From the NCBI GenBank assembly GCA_025928545.1, contig JAICJH010000033.1, positions 1 to 64,000 of the forward strand: a stretch of DNA of 64,000 bases, given 5' to 3'. The notes under the pieces are model-generated. The model did not search any database, was not told where the DNA came from, and saw only the letters and a list, made by a program, of their open reading frames with translations. A program made the position numbers and the translations under genes. Each line of letters begins with the position of its first letter. Within the stretch, counting starts at the first letter, position 1. Origin of the DNA: Bryobacteraceae bacterium. Lineage in GTDB: Bacteria > Acidobacteriota > Terriglobia > Bryobacterales > Bryobacteraceae. Below are positions 8,748 to 18,462 of the stretch, in pieces.

Positions 8748-9943
8748 TTTCCCAACCAGACCCAGGCGGCCACTTTGGCGCTTATGGCGGAAGGTTCGTC
8801 CCTGAAGTGCTGATGTCGCCGCTCGAAGAGCTCCAAAACACGTACCTGGAAGCCAAAGCCGACCCGGCCTTTCACGCCGAGCTCGACATGTTGCTCACCA
8901 CATACGCGGGCAGGCCGACGCCGCTTTACTATGCCCGCCGTCTGAGTGAACAGCTTGGAGGAGCGAAGATCTACATCAAGCGTGAAGACCTTCTGCACAC
9001 CGGCGCGCACAAGATCAACAACTGCCTGGGCCAGGCGCTCCTCGCGCGCCGCATGGGCAAGAAGCGCGTCATCGCCGAAACCGGCGCGGGTCAGCACGGT
9101 GTCGCAACGGCAACAGTTTGCGCGCTTTTCGGCTTCGATTGCACTGTCTATATGGGCGAAGAAGACATGCGGCGGCAGCGCCTGAATGTCTTCCGCATGC
9201 GCCTGCTCGGGGCGAAGGTCGTACCTGTGACTTCCGGCAGCCGCACTCTGAAAGACGCCATCAGCGAAGCCATGCGTGATTGGGTAACGAACGTTTCGAC
9301 GACGCACTATCTCCTCGGCTCCGCCCTCGGCGCGCATCCTTACCCGATGATGGTGCGCGATTTTCATCGTGTAATCGGAGTCGAGGCGCGAGCGCAAATA
9401 CTGAAGGTCGAAGGCCGCCTGCCCGATACCGTGATCGCCTGTGTGGGCGGCGGTAGCAACGCAATCGGTATCTTTCATCCGTTTCTCGAAGACGCAGGAG
9501 TGCAACTCATCGGAGTGGAAGCCGGTGGACGCGGTCCGAAGCTTGGGGATCACGCGGCGCGTTTTGCCGGCGGCTCGCCCGGCGTTCTCCAGGGCACTTA
9601 CAGCTATCTGCTGCAGGATGACGATGGCCAGATCGCGCTGACTCACTCTGTTTCGGCTGGACTGGATTATGCGTCGGTCGGCCCTGAACACGCCATGCTT
9701 CACGACATGGCTCGCGCCGAATATCGCTCCTGTGACGATGCGGCGGCGATTGAAGCGGCAACCGTCCTGAGTCGGACCGAAGGCATTATTCCGGCGCTTG
9801 AGTCGGCACACGCCGTGGCGGAAGCAATTCGAATTGCCCATACCATGACTCCCGGCAGTATTCTGATCGTGAACCTTTCGGGCCGCGGCGACAAGGATAT
9901 CGACATCTACCGCGAAAACCTGAAGGAAATGGATCAGGCATGA
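8744..9943 (+). CDS. trpB: tryptophan synthase beta subunit
   Basis: This 399-residue PLP enzyme condenses indole with serine. The PLP lysine is in HTGAHKINN near residue 90, the catalytic glutamate in ETGAGQHG near 112, and the phosphate-binding glycine loop in GGGSNAIG near 235. The N-terminal [16 protein letters not shown] is the classic TrpB1 start. It overlaps trpF and trpA by four bases each, consistent with equimolar synthesis of the alpha2beta2 complex. Confidence 0.99.
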   Translation: MISQPDPGGHFGAYGGRFVPEVLMSPLEELQNTYLEAKADPAFHAELDMLLTTYAGRPTPLYYARRLSEQLGGAKIYIKREDLLHTGAHKINNCLGQALLARRMGKKRVIAETGAGQHGVATATVCALFGFDCTVYMGEEDMRRQRLNVFRMRLLGAKVVPVTSGSRTLKDAISEAMRDWVTNVSTTHYLLGSALGAHPYPMMVRDFHRVIGVEARAQILKVEGRLPDTVIACVGGGSNAIGIFHPFLEDAGVQLIGVEAGGRGPKLGDHAARFAGGSPGVLQGTYSYLLQDDDGQIALTHSVSAGLDYASVGPEHAMLHDMARAEYRSCDDAAAIEAATVLSRTEGIIPALESAHAVAEAIRIAHTMTPGSILIVNLSGRGDKDIDIYRENLKEMDQA

Positions 9944-10731
9944 CGCGAATCGGGAAGCTGTTTGAAACACTTCGCCGCGAGAAGCGGCGTGGAATGGTCG
10001 CTTATCTCACGGCGGGCGATCCTACCCCGGAAGCCACACCCGGCCTGGTAGCTGCTCTCGAACGCGGTGGTGCGGATCTCATCGAACTCGGCGTGCCTTT
10101 TTCCGACCCCATAGCGGACGGTCCCATCATCCAGGTGGCCGGAGACCGGGCTATCAAGGCGGGCATGACGCTCGCCGGTGTACTGAAGATTGCGACGAAG
10201 ATTCGCGAGCAATCCCAGATACCACTGCTGCTGTTTACCTATCTGAATCCCGCCCTGCGATACGGTTTCGCACGGCTCGCGGCCGACGCCAAAGCGGCGG
10301 GAATCGATGGCTGCCTGCTCATCGATGTCAGCGTGGAAGAAGCGGGAGATTACGTCAAAGTCATGCGCGATGCGGGGATCGATACCGTTTTTGTGGCCGC
10401 CCCCACCAGCACAGATCACCGCCTGAAACTTGTCGCCGCATACTCCAGTGGCTTTGTCTATCTGGTCTCGCGGACTGGAATCACGGGAGAACAAGAGTCC
10501 TTGTCCGAGACGGCTTTGCCTTTCATTGAGCGGATGCGCGCTCTGACGGATTTACCGCTCGCCATGGGTTTTGGAATTTCAACTCCCGGCCAGGTAGCCG
10601 CGATTGCGGAACACGCCGACGCGGTAGTTGTGGGAAGCGCGATTGTGCGCCAGATCGGGAAAGATCCTGCGGGTCTGGAAGCCATGATGCGTGGCCTCAC
10701 CAGTCCGCTGGTGAAGGCTGCGATATCGTAG
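9940..10731 (+). CDS. trpA: tryptophan synthase alpha subunit
   Basis: The 263-residue barrel releases indole from indole-glycerol phosphate and channels it to TrpB. The catalytic glutamate is in [11 protein letters not shown] near residue 49 and the catalytic aspartate in the following PIADGPIIQ loop. Phosphate-binding GFGIS is near 208. It overlaps trpB by four bases. It is followed by a 60-base gap before the chorismate mutase gene, the largest gap in the aromatic operon. Confidence 0.98.
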   Translation: MTRIGKLFETLRREKRRGMVAYLTAGDPTPEATPGLVAALERGGADLIELGVPFSDPIADGPIIQVAGDRAIKAGMTLAGVLKIATKIREQSQIPLLLFTYLNPALRYGFARLAADAKAAGIDGCLLIDVSVEEAGDYVKVMRDAGIDTVFVAAPTSTDHRLKLVAAYSSGFVYLVSRTGITGEQESLSETALPFIERMRALTDLPLAMGFGISTPGQVAAIAEHADAVVVGSAIVRQIGKDPAGLEAMMRGLTSPLVKAAIS

Positions 10732-10791
10732 GGTTTTGTCCGGCCGCTTTGCCGCTGACGACTGCGTAGACGAGACCCTGGAGCCGCAAGA

Positions 10792-11091
10792 ATGTCTTCA
10801 AAGACCGATACTCCCGAAGCCCAACTCGCTGTTTGCCGCGACCAGATTGATGAACTCGACCGCCGCCTGGTTGCGCTCCTCAACGAGCGTACGGCTGTCG
10901 TCGAACAAATCGGCCGCGTAAAGAAGGAAGCCCAACTTCCGGTATATGAGCCGAAGCGGGAAGACGCTGTGTACGCGAACATCAGGGCTGGCAACGCGGG
11001 GCCGCTGCCCGACGACGCCGTACAACGCATCTTCGAGCGAATCATTGATGAGATGCGGAAGATTCAAAAAGACCGGATGGTTGCGAAATGA
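10792..11091 (+). CDS. chorismate mutase, AroQ class
   Basis: This 99-residue all-helical protein converts chorismate to prephenate. CRDQIDELDRRLVALLNER near residues 14-32 is the AroQ helix 1 with the active-site arginine, followed by the lysine of GRVKK and the KREDAV segment. The end (FERIIDEMRKIQKDR) matches the third helix. A monofunctional mutase here fits the separate tyrA and pheA genes downstream, neither of which carries a mutase domain. It lies 25 bases ahead of aroF. Confidence 0.93.
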   Translation: MSSKTDTPEAQLAVCRDQIDELDRRLVALLNERTAVVEQIGRVKKEAQLPVYEPKREDAVYANIRAGNAGPLPDDAVQRIFERIIDEMRKIQKDRMVAK

Positions 11092-11116
11092 GCGAAATTG
11101 AAATGAGCTTGCCGAC

Positions 11117-12130
11117 ATGTTAGTTGTGATGCAGGAGAATGCGTCCCCCGAGCAGGTGCAGCGGGTGATGGATCGCATGATCCACGATGGCTTTGACGTG
11201 CATCGCTCTACCGGTGCGCTCTACACCGTACTCGGCGGAGTGGGCCGCAACACGGATTTCGACATTGCCGTTTTTGAAGTGCTGGAAGGCGTTAAGGAGG
11301 TCCATCGCATCGGCTCGCCTTACAAGCTTGCAAGTCGTGGCTTCCGCCCGCAGGGCACCGTTATCCGGATTAAAGATGTAGAAATAGGCGGCAACAATGT
11401 CGTGATCATGGCTGGCCCCTGCAGCGTTGAGAGCCGCGACCAGATTGAACGGGCAGCCGACATCGTGGCTGAGGGTGGCGCCAAAGTCATACGCGGCGGT
11501 GCTTTCAAACCGCGGTCCTCTCCGTACAGCTTTCAGGGAATGGGCGAGGAGGGGCTTCAACTCCTCCGCCACGCAGCCGACCGCCGTGGCCTGCTTGTGA
11601 TCAGTGAAGTGATGGACGCTGTCCAGCTTCCCGTCATGCTCCAGTATGCCGATATTCTTCAAATTGGCGCACGCAATATGCAGAACTACACGCTGCTGCG
11701 TGAAATTGGCAAGGCGCGAATACCGATTCTGCTGAAGCGCGGCTTGTCGGCCACCATTGAGGAACTTCTGCTCTCCGCCGAGTACATCCTTTCCGGCGGA
11801 AATTATGACGTGATGCTCTGCGAGCGCGGTATCCGTACCTTTGAAACGTATACGCGCAACACGTTTGACGTCTCCGCAATTCCTGTCGTAAAGAAGCTGT
11901 CTCATCTGCCGATGGTTGGAGATCCTTCGCACGGCACCGGCCGCCGCGATCAGGTGCCGCCCATGGCGCGTGCCGCCGTCGCCGCGGGTGCCGATGCACT
12001 CCTGATGGAAGTGCACCACGATCCCGATCATGCCCTGAGCGACGGCGCCCAATCGCTGAATCCGGAGCAATACTTCGAATTAATGAAACAGTTGCGCTTA
12101 ATTGCCGTAGCCGTCGGGCGCTCCATCTGA
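11117..12130 (+). CDS. aroF: DAHP synthase, type I-beta with N-terminal regulatory domain
   Basis: This 337-residue enzyme makes 3-deoxy-7-phosphoheptulonate from PEP and erythrose 4-phosphate, the entry to the shikimate pathway. Residues 1-70 form a ferredoxin-like regulatory domain of the Thermotoga type, suggesting feedback by aromatic amino acids. The catalytic barrel shows AGPCSVES near 97, [12 protein letters not shown] near 130, [10 protein letters not shown] near 186, [10 protein letters not shown] near 207 and the metal-binding [12 protein letters not shown] near 273. Its stop and the tyrA start share one base (TGATG). Confidence 0.97.
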   Translation: MLVVMQENASPEQVQRVMDRMIHDGFDVHRSTGALYTVLGGVGRNTDFDIAVFEVLEGVKEVHRIGSPYKLASRGFRPQGTVIRIKDVEIGGNNVVIMAGPCSVESRDQIERAADIVAEGGAKVIRGGAFKPRSSPYSFQGMGEEGLQLLRHAADRRGLLVISEVMDAVQLPVMLQYADILQIGARNMQNYTLLREIGKARIPILLKRGLSATIEELLLSAEYILSGGNYDVMLCERGIRTFETYTRNTFDVSAIPVVKKLSHLPMVGDPSHGTGRRDQVPPMARAAVAAGADALLMEVHHDPDHALSDGAQSLNPEQYFELMKQLRLIAVAVGRSI

Positions 12131-12939
12131 TGCAACGGGTTGCGATTGCCGGCGTGGGCCTGATCGGAGCGTCGTTCGGCCTGGCGCTGCGGAAGGCGGG
12201 GTTCAGTGGTGAAATTGCAGGCGTCAGTTCGCCACGGAGCATTGCCGCCGCCTGCGAACGGGGGGCAATCGACATCGGCATCTGCCTCGAAGAAGCCGCG
12301 GCCTCTGCGGATCTGATCTTTCTCTCCCAGCCGATTTCCGGCATTATCCAGACCGTGAAACAGCTCGAAGGGCTGATTACACGTCGGATTGTCGTGACGG
12401 ACGCCGGCAGCACAAAACTCGCAATCATGAATGCCGCCGGGCCGAGCCTGCGTGAATATGTCTTTATCGGCGGACATCCGATGGCCGGCAAAGAACAACG
12501 CGGCGCGGAAGCGGCGGATGCGGACCTGTTCCGCGACCGTCCCTGGATATTGACTTCGAAGGGCGATCATCCTGTTGAAGTGGTATTTCGCGATTGGCTG
12601 GAGAAGATCGGCGCGCGGATCAAGGTGCTGGATGCCGCAACTCATGACCGGCTCGTCGCATGGAGCTCCCATCTGCCTCAACTGGCTTCCACCGCACTGG
12701 CTGCGGCGCTACACGATCGGCAGCCGATGGCCGCAACCGTTGCCGGCCCCGGACTCACCGATATGACTCGCCTGGCCCTCAGTTCTTACGACTTGTGGCG
12801 TGACATTCTCGATACGAACAGCACCGAAATTACCGCGGCGCTGGATGCGTACATCGCGAAGCTCCAGCAGATCCGTACCAACTTCGCGGATGAGTTCGCC
12901 AGCGGCGCCGATTTCGCGCAGTCCCTGCGCAAACCCTAA
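12130..12939 (+). CDS. tyrA: prephenate dehydrogenase
   Basis: The 269-residue NAD-dependent enzyme converts prephenate to 4-hydroxyphenylpyruvate for tyrosine. The N-terminal Rossmann loop is VGLIGASFG near residue 8. DAGSTK near 92 and GGHPMAGKE near 116 carry active-site residues, and the C-terminal helical dimerisation domain starts near residue 165. There is no ACT domain and no mutase domain, so regulation probably rests on aroF. The phosphohexomutase gene starts four bases after its stop. Confidence 0.96.
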   Translation: MQRVAIAGVGLIGASFGLALRKAGFSGEIAGVSSPRSIAAACERGAIDIGICLEEAAASADLIFLSQPISGIIQTVKQLEGLITRRIVVTDAGSTKLAIMNAAGPSLREYVFIGGHPMAGKEQRGAEAADADLFRDRPWILTSKGDHPVEVVFRDWLEKIGARIKVLDAATHDRLVAWSSHLPQLASTALAAALHDRQPMAATVAGPGLTDMTRLALSSYDLWRDILDTNSTEITAALDAYIAKLQQIRTNFADEFASGADFAQSLRKP

Positions 12940-12943
12940 AACC

Positions 12944-14542
12944 ATGGCGACTCTGCGCGACCAACTCAACCATACGCCGAGAAATCTCGCCTTCGGCACA
13001 AGCGGACGCAGGGGGCTCATTGTCGATTTGACTCAGCTCGAGATCTACATCAATGTCACCGCCGAGTTGGAGTATCTTCAAAGGCTCCCCGCTGAGCTGG
13101 GAGGAATTGCAAAAGGCGACGATTTTTACTATGCCCTCGATCTGCGCCCGAGTTCACCCGTGCTTTGTGAGGCCGTCGAACAGGCTCTCGTTGATTTCGG
13201 GATGCGCGCGATCAATCTGGGCAAAATTCCCACCCCGGCACTCACGCATTATGCGCTGACCCGCAATTGCGGAAGCATCATGGTGACGGGCAGCCACATT
13301 CCGTTCGATCGCAACGGATACAAACTCAACACGTCCCGTGGAGAGTTGCTGAAGAATCACGAGTCTCCAATCGGCGCGAAGGTGGCGGAAGTTCGGCAAA
13401 GAATCTACTCGCAGGAATTCGTTGAATCGAAATTCGATGCCAGTGGGACGCTGCGCGTAAAAGCGCCGCATCTGCCGGTATCCCCCGCGGGGCAGGACGC
13501 CTATGCCGCACGCTATCTGGATTTCTTTTCAGGCCAACAGGCTAGCCTCGCGTGCAAAAAAATACTTGTGTATCAGCATTCCGCAGTCGGCAGAGATCTC
13601 CTGGTGGATGTTCTCAGCAGCATCGGCGCGGACGTGATCGCCGCCGGCAGGAGCGACCAGTTTGTTCCCATCGACACAGAGAACATCGAACCCGCCCAAC
13701 TCGACGCGATCCAGGAATTAGTCGATGGAAACCCTGGACTGTGGGCTGTGGTCTCAACCGACGGTGACAGCGATCGGCCATTGATCCTCTCGGTGGATTC
13801 CACGACGAACCGCGTGAAATTCCACGGAGGCGACCTCGTTGGCATGGTCGTAGCGCAGTACCTGAATGCGGACGCTGTCGTCGTACCCATCAGCTGTAAT
13901 GACGCCATCGACAGAAGTCCGCTATCCGTCGTTCTTGAGCCAAAGACGCGCATCGGCTCGCCCTTCGTGATTGCAGGAATGGCAACTGCCGCGGAAAAGG
14001 GCCGGCGAACAGTCTGTGGCTGGGAAGCCAACGGTGGATTCCTTCTGGGCTCTGACGTTGCCCGCAACGGGAAGACACTCACCGCCCTCGCCACGCGTGA
14101 TGCCTTCCTGCCCGTTCTCGGCGTTCTTTTCGCTGCCGCTGAACGGAACGTTGCCGTTGCGGAGGTGTTCGCGGAGCTGCCAAAACGCTTCAGTAAAGCC
14201 GGGCTGCTGAAGGACTTTCCCCGCGCCGACGGCCTGCGCGTTGTGGATCGTTTAACCAATCGCCCCTCGGCCGGCGGTGCAGATCCCGCGCAAATTGCAA
14301 CCGATCTCGCCCGCGTCTTCACTCGGGCACGAGGCTTCACCTCGGTGGCTCGCATCGATTACACGGACGGCGTTCGAATTTCTTTCAGCAACAACGATGT
14401 TGCCCACATCAGACCCTCCGGGAATGCCGATGAACTGCGAATCTACGGGACCGCCGATAGCCAGGCGCGCGCCGACGCGATCGTTGCCGAAGGCATTCGC
14501 GAGCCGGATGGTATTCTGCGCTCTCTCCAGCGCCTCATCTGA
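12944..14542 (+). CDS. alpha-D-phosphohexomutase (phosphomannomutase/phosphoglucomutase family)
   Basis: I start this 532-residue protein at the ATG at 12944, just after the tyrA stop; an earlier in-frame start lies inside tyrA and codes arginine-rich nonsense. The phosphoserine loop is VTGSHIPFDRNG near residue 109, the metal loop is DGDSDRP near 269, the sugar loop is GWEANGGF near 360, and the phosphate-binding loop RPSGNADELR is near 490. It moves phosphate between the 1 and 6 positions of a hexose. TGSHIP in place of the commoner TASHNP marks a distinct subfamily. Its place in the aromatic operon is unexplained. Confidence 0.9.
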   Translation: MATLRDQLNHTPRNLAFGTSGRRGLIVDLTQLEIYINVTAELEYLQRLPAELGGIAKGDDFYYALDLRPSSPVLCEAVEQALVDFGMRAINLGKIPTPALTHYALTRNCGSIMVTGSHIPFDRNGYKLNTSRGELLKNHESPIGAKVAEVRQRIYSQEFVESKFDASGTLRVKAPHLPVSPAGQDAYAARYLDFFSGQQASLACKKILVYQHSAVGRDLLVDVLSSIGADVIAAGRSDQFVPIDTENIEPAQLDAIQELVDGNPGLWAVVSTDGDSDRPLILSVDSTTNRVKFHGGDLVGMVVAQYLNADAVVVPISCNDAIDRSPLSVVLEPKTRIGSPFVIAGMATAAEKGRRTVCGWEANGGFLLGSDVARNGKTLTALATRDAFLPVLGVLFAAAERNVAVAEVFAELPKRFSKAGLLKDFPRADGLRVVDRLTNRPSAGGADPAQIATDLARVFTRARGFTSVARIDYTDGVRISFSNNDVAHIRPSGNADELRIYGTADSQARADAIVAEGIREPDGILRSLQRLI

Positions 14543-14544
14543 GC

Positions 14545-15348
14545 ATGTCCGGTCCTGTCGTTATTCTCGGCCTTGGCTTCACGACGCAGAGGCTGGCTCG
14601 CCGGCTTCTGCAACGACACACACCGGTCTACGCCGCGGTCAGGGGGGCTGAACGTTTTGCGGATCTGGCCAAAATGGGAGTCCGGTTCGCAGATTTCCCG
14701 GAGAACTCGGTGCTGGTTCATTCCGTGCCTCCACTGCGGGAGCCGGATCAGTCCTCCATCCGGACTCGGATCGTGGATCTGGCTCCGCGTCGCATTCTGT
14801 ACATTTCCTCTACCGGCGTCTATGGCGCACAGACCCACGTGAACGAGCGCACGCCGGCCGCGCCCGATGAGGAGAAGGGTCGCCTCCGCCTGGAAGAAGA
14901 ATCGTGGCTGTCGTCTCGTGCTCAGAGCGTGCTGATCCTGCGCAGCGCCGCTATCTACGGCCCCGGTCGCGGTGTTCATGTCCGGCTCCGCGAAGGAAAA
15001 CTACCGCGGGGCACCGGCGGCGTTGTCAGCCGCATCCATGTCGATGACCTTGCCGCAATTCTGGAAGCCGGTATCGACGCCTCTATCGATGGAGCCTGGT
15101 CGGTTGCGGACGATTGCCCCGCGGCCAGCGAAGAAGTTGTAGCGTGGTGTGCAAACCGTATGGGACTGCAAATTCCCAATGAGGCAGGGCCCCGCTTCCC
15201 GGTGTCGGGAAGAAGTGTCGATGCAAAAAGAATCAGAGAGTTACTCGGCGTGGAACTGAAGTATCCCTCATACGAATCCGGCATCGAAGCCAGTCTGGCG
15301 TCCGAGTCGGCGGATACTGATAGAGAGCTCGGAAGGAGATTTGCATGA
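14545..15348 (+). CDS. NAD(P)-dependent SDR/epimerase-like protein, YeeZ type
   Basis: This 267-residue protein has a Rossmann start (VVILGLGFTTQRLARRLL) and the extended-SDR landmarks ISSTGVYG near residue 88, an arginine/tyrosine region near 137 (LRSAAIYGPGRG) and RIHVDDLA near 161. It is shorter than true UDP-sugar epimerases and resembles the YeeZ group, whose substrates are not established. It begins two bases after the phosphohexomutase stop and overlaps pheA by four bases, so it is translated with the operon. A sugar-nucleotide substrate is a guess from the neighbour. Confidence 0.8.
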   Translation: MSGPVVILGLGFTTQRLARRLLQRHTPVYAAVRGAERFADLAKMGVRFADFPENSVLVHSVPPLREPDQSSIRTRIVDLAPRRILYISSTGVYGAQTHVNERTPAAPDEEKGRLRLEEESWLSSRAQSVLILRSAAIYGPGRGVHVRLREGKLPRGTGGVVSRIHVDDLAAILEAGIDASIDGAWSVADDCPAASEEVVAWCANRMGLQIPNEAGPRFPVSGRSVDAKRIRELLGVELKYPSYESGIEASLASESADTDRELGRRFA

Positions 15349-16184
15349 AACGCAGTGTGGCTTTCCAGGGTGAACTGGGCGCCTTCAGCCAGGTAGCTGC
15401 CAGCCAGCTCGCCCCCGATTATTCACCGTTTCCTCTGAATGCATTCGATCAGGTTTTTGAGGCAGTCGCAAAAGGAAATCTGGACGTCGCCGTGATTCCG
15501 ATCGAGAACACGCTGCACGGTTCCGTTCACGAAAACTACGATCATCTCCTGAAATACGATCTCACGATCCATGGAGAAACGTTCGTCCGCATCGTCCACA
15601 ACCTCATCGCTCCGCCAGGAGTGAAACGCGCGCAGATCAAACGCGTTTATTCTCATCCTGTCGCCCTGAATCAGTGCCGTCATTTCTTTGAAGCCAATCC
15701 GGGCTTCGAGAAAACTCCGTTCTATGACACAGCGGGCAGCGTCAAGATGCTGATGGAAGACGGGCTGACGGACGCTGGCGCAATCGCCTCCGCTACAGCA
15801 GCTGGGATCTACGGGGCCCGGATTTTACAAAAATCAATCGAAGACGACCGGGAAAACTATACCCGCTTCTTTCTTCTGAAACGGCCACAAACCCGAAAAG
15901 CCGCCAGACCAGTTGCAGGCATCCGTTACAAGACGAGCGTAGTGTTTACCGTTCGAAATATACCAGGGGCGCTGTTCCGCGCGCTGAGCGCTTTTGCATT
16001 ACGCGATCTCAACATGACGAAAATCGAATCCCGGCCCCTCAGAGGCAAGCCCTGGGATTACCTCTTCTACGTGGACTTCATCGGCCACACCGCCGACCCG
16101 GCCACCGCGCATGCACTCGGTCACCTGGCGGAACTGGCCGATATGTGGAGAGTCCTGGGCTGCTATCCAGCCGCCGGCAAGTAG
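15345..16184 (+). CDS. pheA: prephenate dehydratase
   Basis: The 279-residue enzyme makes phenylpyruvate from prephenate. The dehydratase domain covers residues 1-180, with FQGELGAFSQ at the start, the IPIENTLHGSVHENYD loop near 52, and the NYTRFF motif near 168. An ACT regulatory domain follows, with GALFRALSAFALRDLNMTKIESRP near 208, the site of phenylalanine binding and feedback. AAGGAG precedes the ATG. It ends the aromatic operon and is followed directly by copy 1 of a dispersed repeat. Confidence 0.97.
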   Translation: MKRSVAFQGELGAFSQVAASQLAPDYSPFPLNAFDQVFEAVAKGNLDVAVIPIENTLHGSVHENYDHLLKYDLTIHGETFVRIVHNLIAPPGVKRAQIKRVYSHPVALNQCRHFFEANPGFEKTPFYDTAGSVKMLMEDGLTDAGAIASATAAGIYGARILQKSIEDDRENYTRFFLLKRPQTRKAARPVAGIRYKTSVVFTVRNIPGALFRALSAFALRDLNMTKIESRPLRGKPWDYLFYVDFIGHTADPATAHALGHLAELADMWRVLGCYPAAGK

Positions 16185-16190
16185 CAAAAA

Positions 16191-16225
16191 TCTTATCGGC
16201 GTGAATCAGCGTGCATCGGCGGCCA
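16191..16225 (+). repeat. dispersed intergenic repeat, copy 1
   Basis: The core is three imperfect tandem 10-mers of the form ATCGGCGTGA, ending in ATCGGCGGCC. It starts seven bases after the pheA stop codon, whose flank (TAGCAA) is shared with copy 2. Copies 2 and 3 are at 29974-30023 and 33477-33529, all in the same orientation. Confidence 0.7.
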
Positions 16226-16242
16226 TTCAACGTTTTTCAGGA

Positions 16243-17826
16243 TCAAGCCTCGCTGATAGCCACCGAACGGGCCAGTTTCACCGCCGGGTTCGACATCAAC
16301 TGATCCAGAACGTTTTGCGGCACCAGAGTGTCCGTGGAAACCACGGCAATCGCTTCGAGCGGCTCACCGGAATCGCGGCGCCCCAGCGAAAAATTGGCGA
16401 TATTGATGCGGTTGGTACCGAGCACCGACCCAACGTGGCCAATCACGCCCGGAACATCCAGGTTCTTCATGCAGACAACATGGCCGGTCAACGCCGCCTC
16501 GCAATAAATTCCATCCACCTGCATCAGGCGGGGCTTACCGAGGACGACAGCGCCTTCTACCGTAGTGATGCTGGAATCCGTTTCGACTTCCAGACGAATC
16601 GAATCCATATGAGCACTGCGCTTATCGTGAACTTCAGCGACATTCCAGCCACGCTCGGCGGCAATCGGCATCGCATTGATCACGTTGGCTTTCGACGCAG
16701 TCGAACGGCCCAGCACCCCGGCCAGGCCCGCGTTACGCAGCAGGCTCGTATTCATCTCCGCGATGCGGCCCGAATAAGTCAGCCGGATTGTCGTCGGATT
16801 GCCGGTCGCCAGATGGGAAGCGAAATTACCCAAACGCTGGGCGAGGTCGATGAACGGAGACGCTGCCTTGTACTGCTCCGGCGATAACGCCGGCATATTG
16901 ACGGCATTGATCGCGACGCCATTCTGCAGATATTCCACCATCTGCTCGGCGATGCGCACGCCTACGATTTCCTGGGCTTCCTCGGTCGAACCGCCGATGT
17001 GCGGGGTCGCCAGTACTGCATCCAGCCCGAACAGCGGATAGTTGGCATCGGTCGGCTCTTTCGCAAATACGTCGAGGCACGCACCCGCCACTTTCCCGGA
17101 TTCGATCGCGGCCTTGAGCGCGCATTCATCCACCAGTTCCCCGCGCGCGCAGTTGACGATGCGAACACCCTGCTTCATCTGGGCGAACGCCTCGGCATTG
17201 AGCATTTTCTCTGTATCGGGCGTCAGGGAAACGTGGAATGTCAGATAGTCGCTCTGACGGTAAAGTTCAGGAAGCGACACAAGATCCACACCCAGATCGG
17301 CCGCGATCCGCGGCGTCACAAACGGATCGCTCGCCAAAATGCGCATTTCGAAAGCCCGCGCCCGTTTGACAACCTCACGGCCGATGCTGCCCAGCCCGAC
17401 AATTCCGAGCGTCTTGCCGCGCAATTCGTTGCCCAGAAACTTTTTCTTTTCCCATTTGCCGGCCTTCGTGGAAGCACTGGCCTGCGGAATTGAACGCGCC
17501 ATCGAGAGCATGAACCCCATGACGTGCTCGGCCACGGAGACCGCGTTGCCCCCTGGCGTATTCATCACGAGAACGCCGGCGGCAGTAGCCGCGGGCAAAT
17601 CTACGTTATCCACTCCCACCCCTGCCCGCCCGATCACGCGAAGCTTCGGAGCCTGTTCGAGGACAGCCGGGGTGACCTGCACCGCGCTTCGCACTACCAA
17701 TGCGTCGGCGTCGGAAAGGTGTTTTGCATATTCCTTAGGGTTCGAAACAATGACATTCCAGCCTACCTGGGCCTGAAAGAGTTCGATGCCGGCCTGAGCC
17801 ATGGGTTCGGCGATAACGACGTTCAT
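16243..17826 (-). CDS. serA: D-3-phosphoglycerate dehydrogenase
   Basis: The 527-residue enzyme commits 3-phosphoglycerate to serine synthesis. It shows the substrate- and NAD-binding domains (GIVGLGSIG near residue 146, RVIGRAGVGVDN near 64, the catalytic ATPHIGGSTEEAQ near 277), then the allosteric substrate-binding domain and a C-terminal ACT domain (about 450-525), as in the long bacterial and human-type enzymes. GGAGAA lies nine bases before the ATG. It is convergent with the aromatic operon, from which it is separated only by the repeat. Confidence 0.98.
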   Translation of the reverse strand: MNVVIAEPMAQAGIELFQAQVGWNVIVSNPKEYAKHLSDADALVVRSAVQVTPAVLEQAPKLRVIGRAGVGVDNVDLPAATAAGVLVMNTPGGNAVSVAEHVMGFMLSMARSIPQASASTKAGKWEKKKFLGNELRGKTLGIVGLGSIGREVVKRARAFEMRILASDPFVTPRIAADLGVDLVSLPELYRQSDYLTFHVSLTPDTEKMLNAEAFAQMKQGVRIVNCARGELVDECALKAAIESGKVAGACLDVFAKEPTDANYPLFGLDAVLATPHIGGSTEEAQEIVGVRIAEQMVEYLQNGVAINAVNMPALSPEQYKAASPFIDLAQRLGNFASHLATGNPTTIRLTYSGRIAEMNTSLLRNAGLAGVLGRSTASKANVINAMPIAAERGWNVAEVHDKRSAHMDSIRLEVETDSSITTVEGAVVLGKPRLMQVDGIYCEAALTGHVVCMKNLDVPGVIGHVGSVLGTNRINIANFSLGRRDSGEPLEAIAVVSTDTLVPQNVLDQLMSNPAVKLARSVAISEA

Positions 17827-17966
17827 GTGTATTTATTCTCCGTACAAAATCGGTATCTATAACGGTTTCTATCGAGATGCGGCGCAACCGGGCACGCCGC
17901 AATACGTTCAGAGGCAGAGCTGGTCAGAGCGACAGAACCACGCGCCACGCATAATATAAGGACGAC

Positions 17967-17994
17967 TTGCGAAGATGCATGGAAAGGGTAGATT
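17967..17994 (+). promoter_or_regulatory. possible promoter of yqeY
   Basis: TTGCGA at 17967-17972 and TAGATT at 17989-17994 are separated by 16 bases and lie 18 bases upstream of the yqeY ATG. The match to sigma-70 boxes is moderate. Confidence 0.35.
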
Positions 17995-18012
17995 CTTTAG
18001 AATATCAAACAC

Positions 18013-18462
18013 ATGCCTTTACTTGAACAATTAGCCAAAGATATCGTCACCGCGATGAAGGCCCGTGACGAGGAACGCCTGAGCACCGTCCGGATGATGA
18101 AATCGGCTCTTCAGAAAGCACATGTGGACGCGGCGCCAAAAACATTAGACGACGCTGCGGACCTTCTGGTTCTGAAGATTCTCGTAAAACAGCGGACGGA
18201 CGCGGCGGAAATGTTTCGTAAAGGCGGCCGTGAAGATGCGGCCCTCAAGGAAGAGTCCCAACGCCGGATTATCGAGGAATATCTCCCCGCCTCGGCGAGT
18301 GATGAAGATATTCAGGCGGCCGTAGATGCCGCCATCGCCGAAACAGGCGCCACCACCGCCAAACAAATGGGACTCGTGATGAAAGCCGCCCAGTCCCGCC
18401 TCACCGGCAAGACGGTCGATGGTAAGCTACTCAGCGAAAAAGTGAAAGCGAAACTCTCATGA
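18013..18462 (+). CDS. yqeY: GatB/YqeY domain protein
   Basis: This 149-residue protein is a full-length YqeY: an N-terminal helical domain (LLEQLAKDIVTAMKARDEERLSTVRMM) and a C-terminal domain related to the tail of the GatB amidotransferase subunit (EEYLPASASDEDIQAAV; KQMGLVMKAAQSRLTGKTVDG). It is cytoplasmic. Members may assist transamidation of mischarged tRNA, but no activity is proven. It overlaps the OPT transporter gene by four bases. Confidence 0.93.
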   Translation: MPLLEQLAKDIVTAMKARDEERLSTVRMMKSALQKAHVDAAPKTLDDAADLLVLKILVKQRTDAAEMFRKGGREDAALKEESQRRIIEEYLPASASDEDIQAAVDAAIAETGATTAKQMGLVMKAAQSRLTGKTVDGKLLSEKVKAKLS

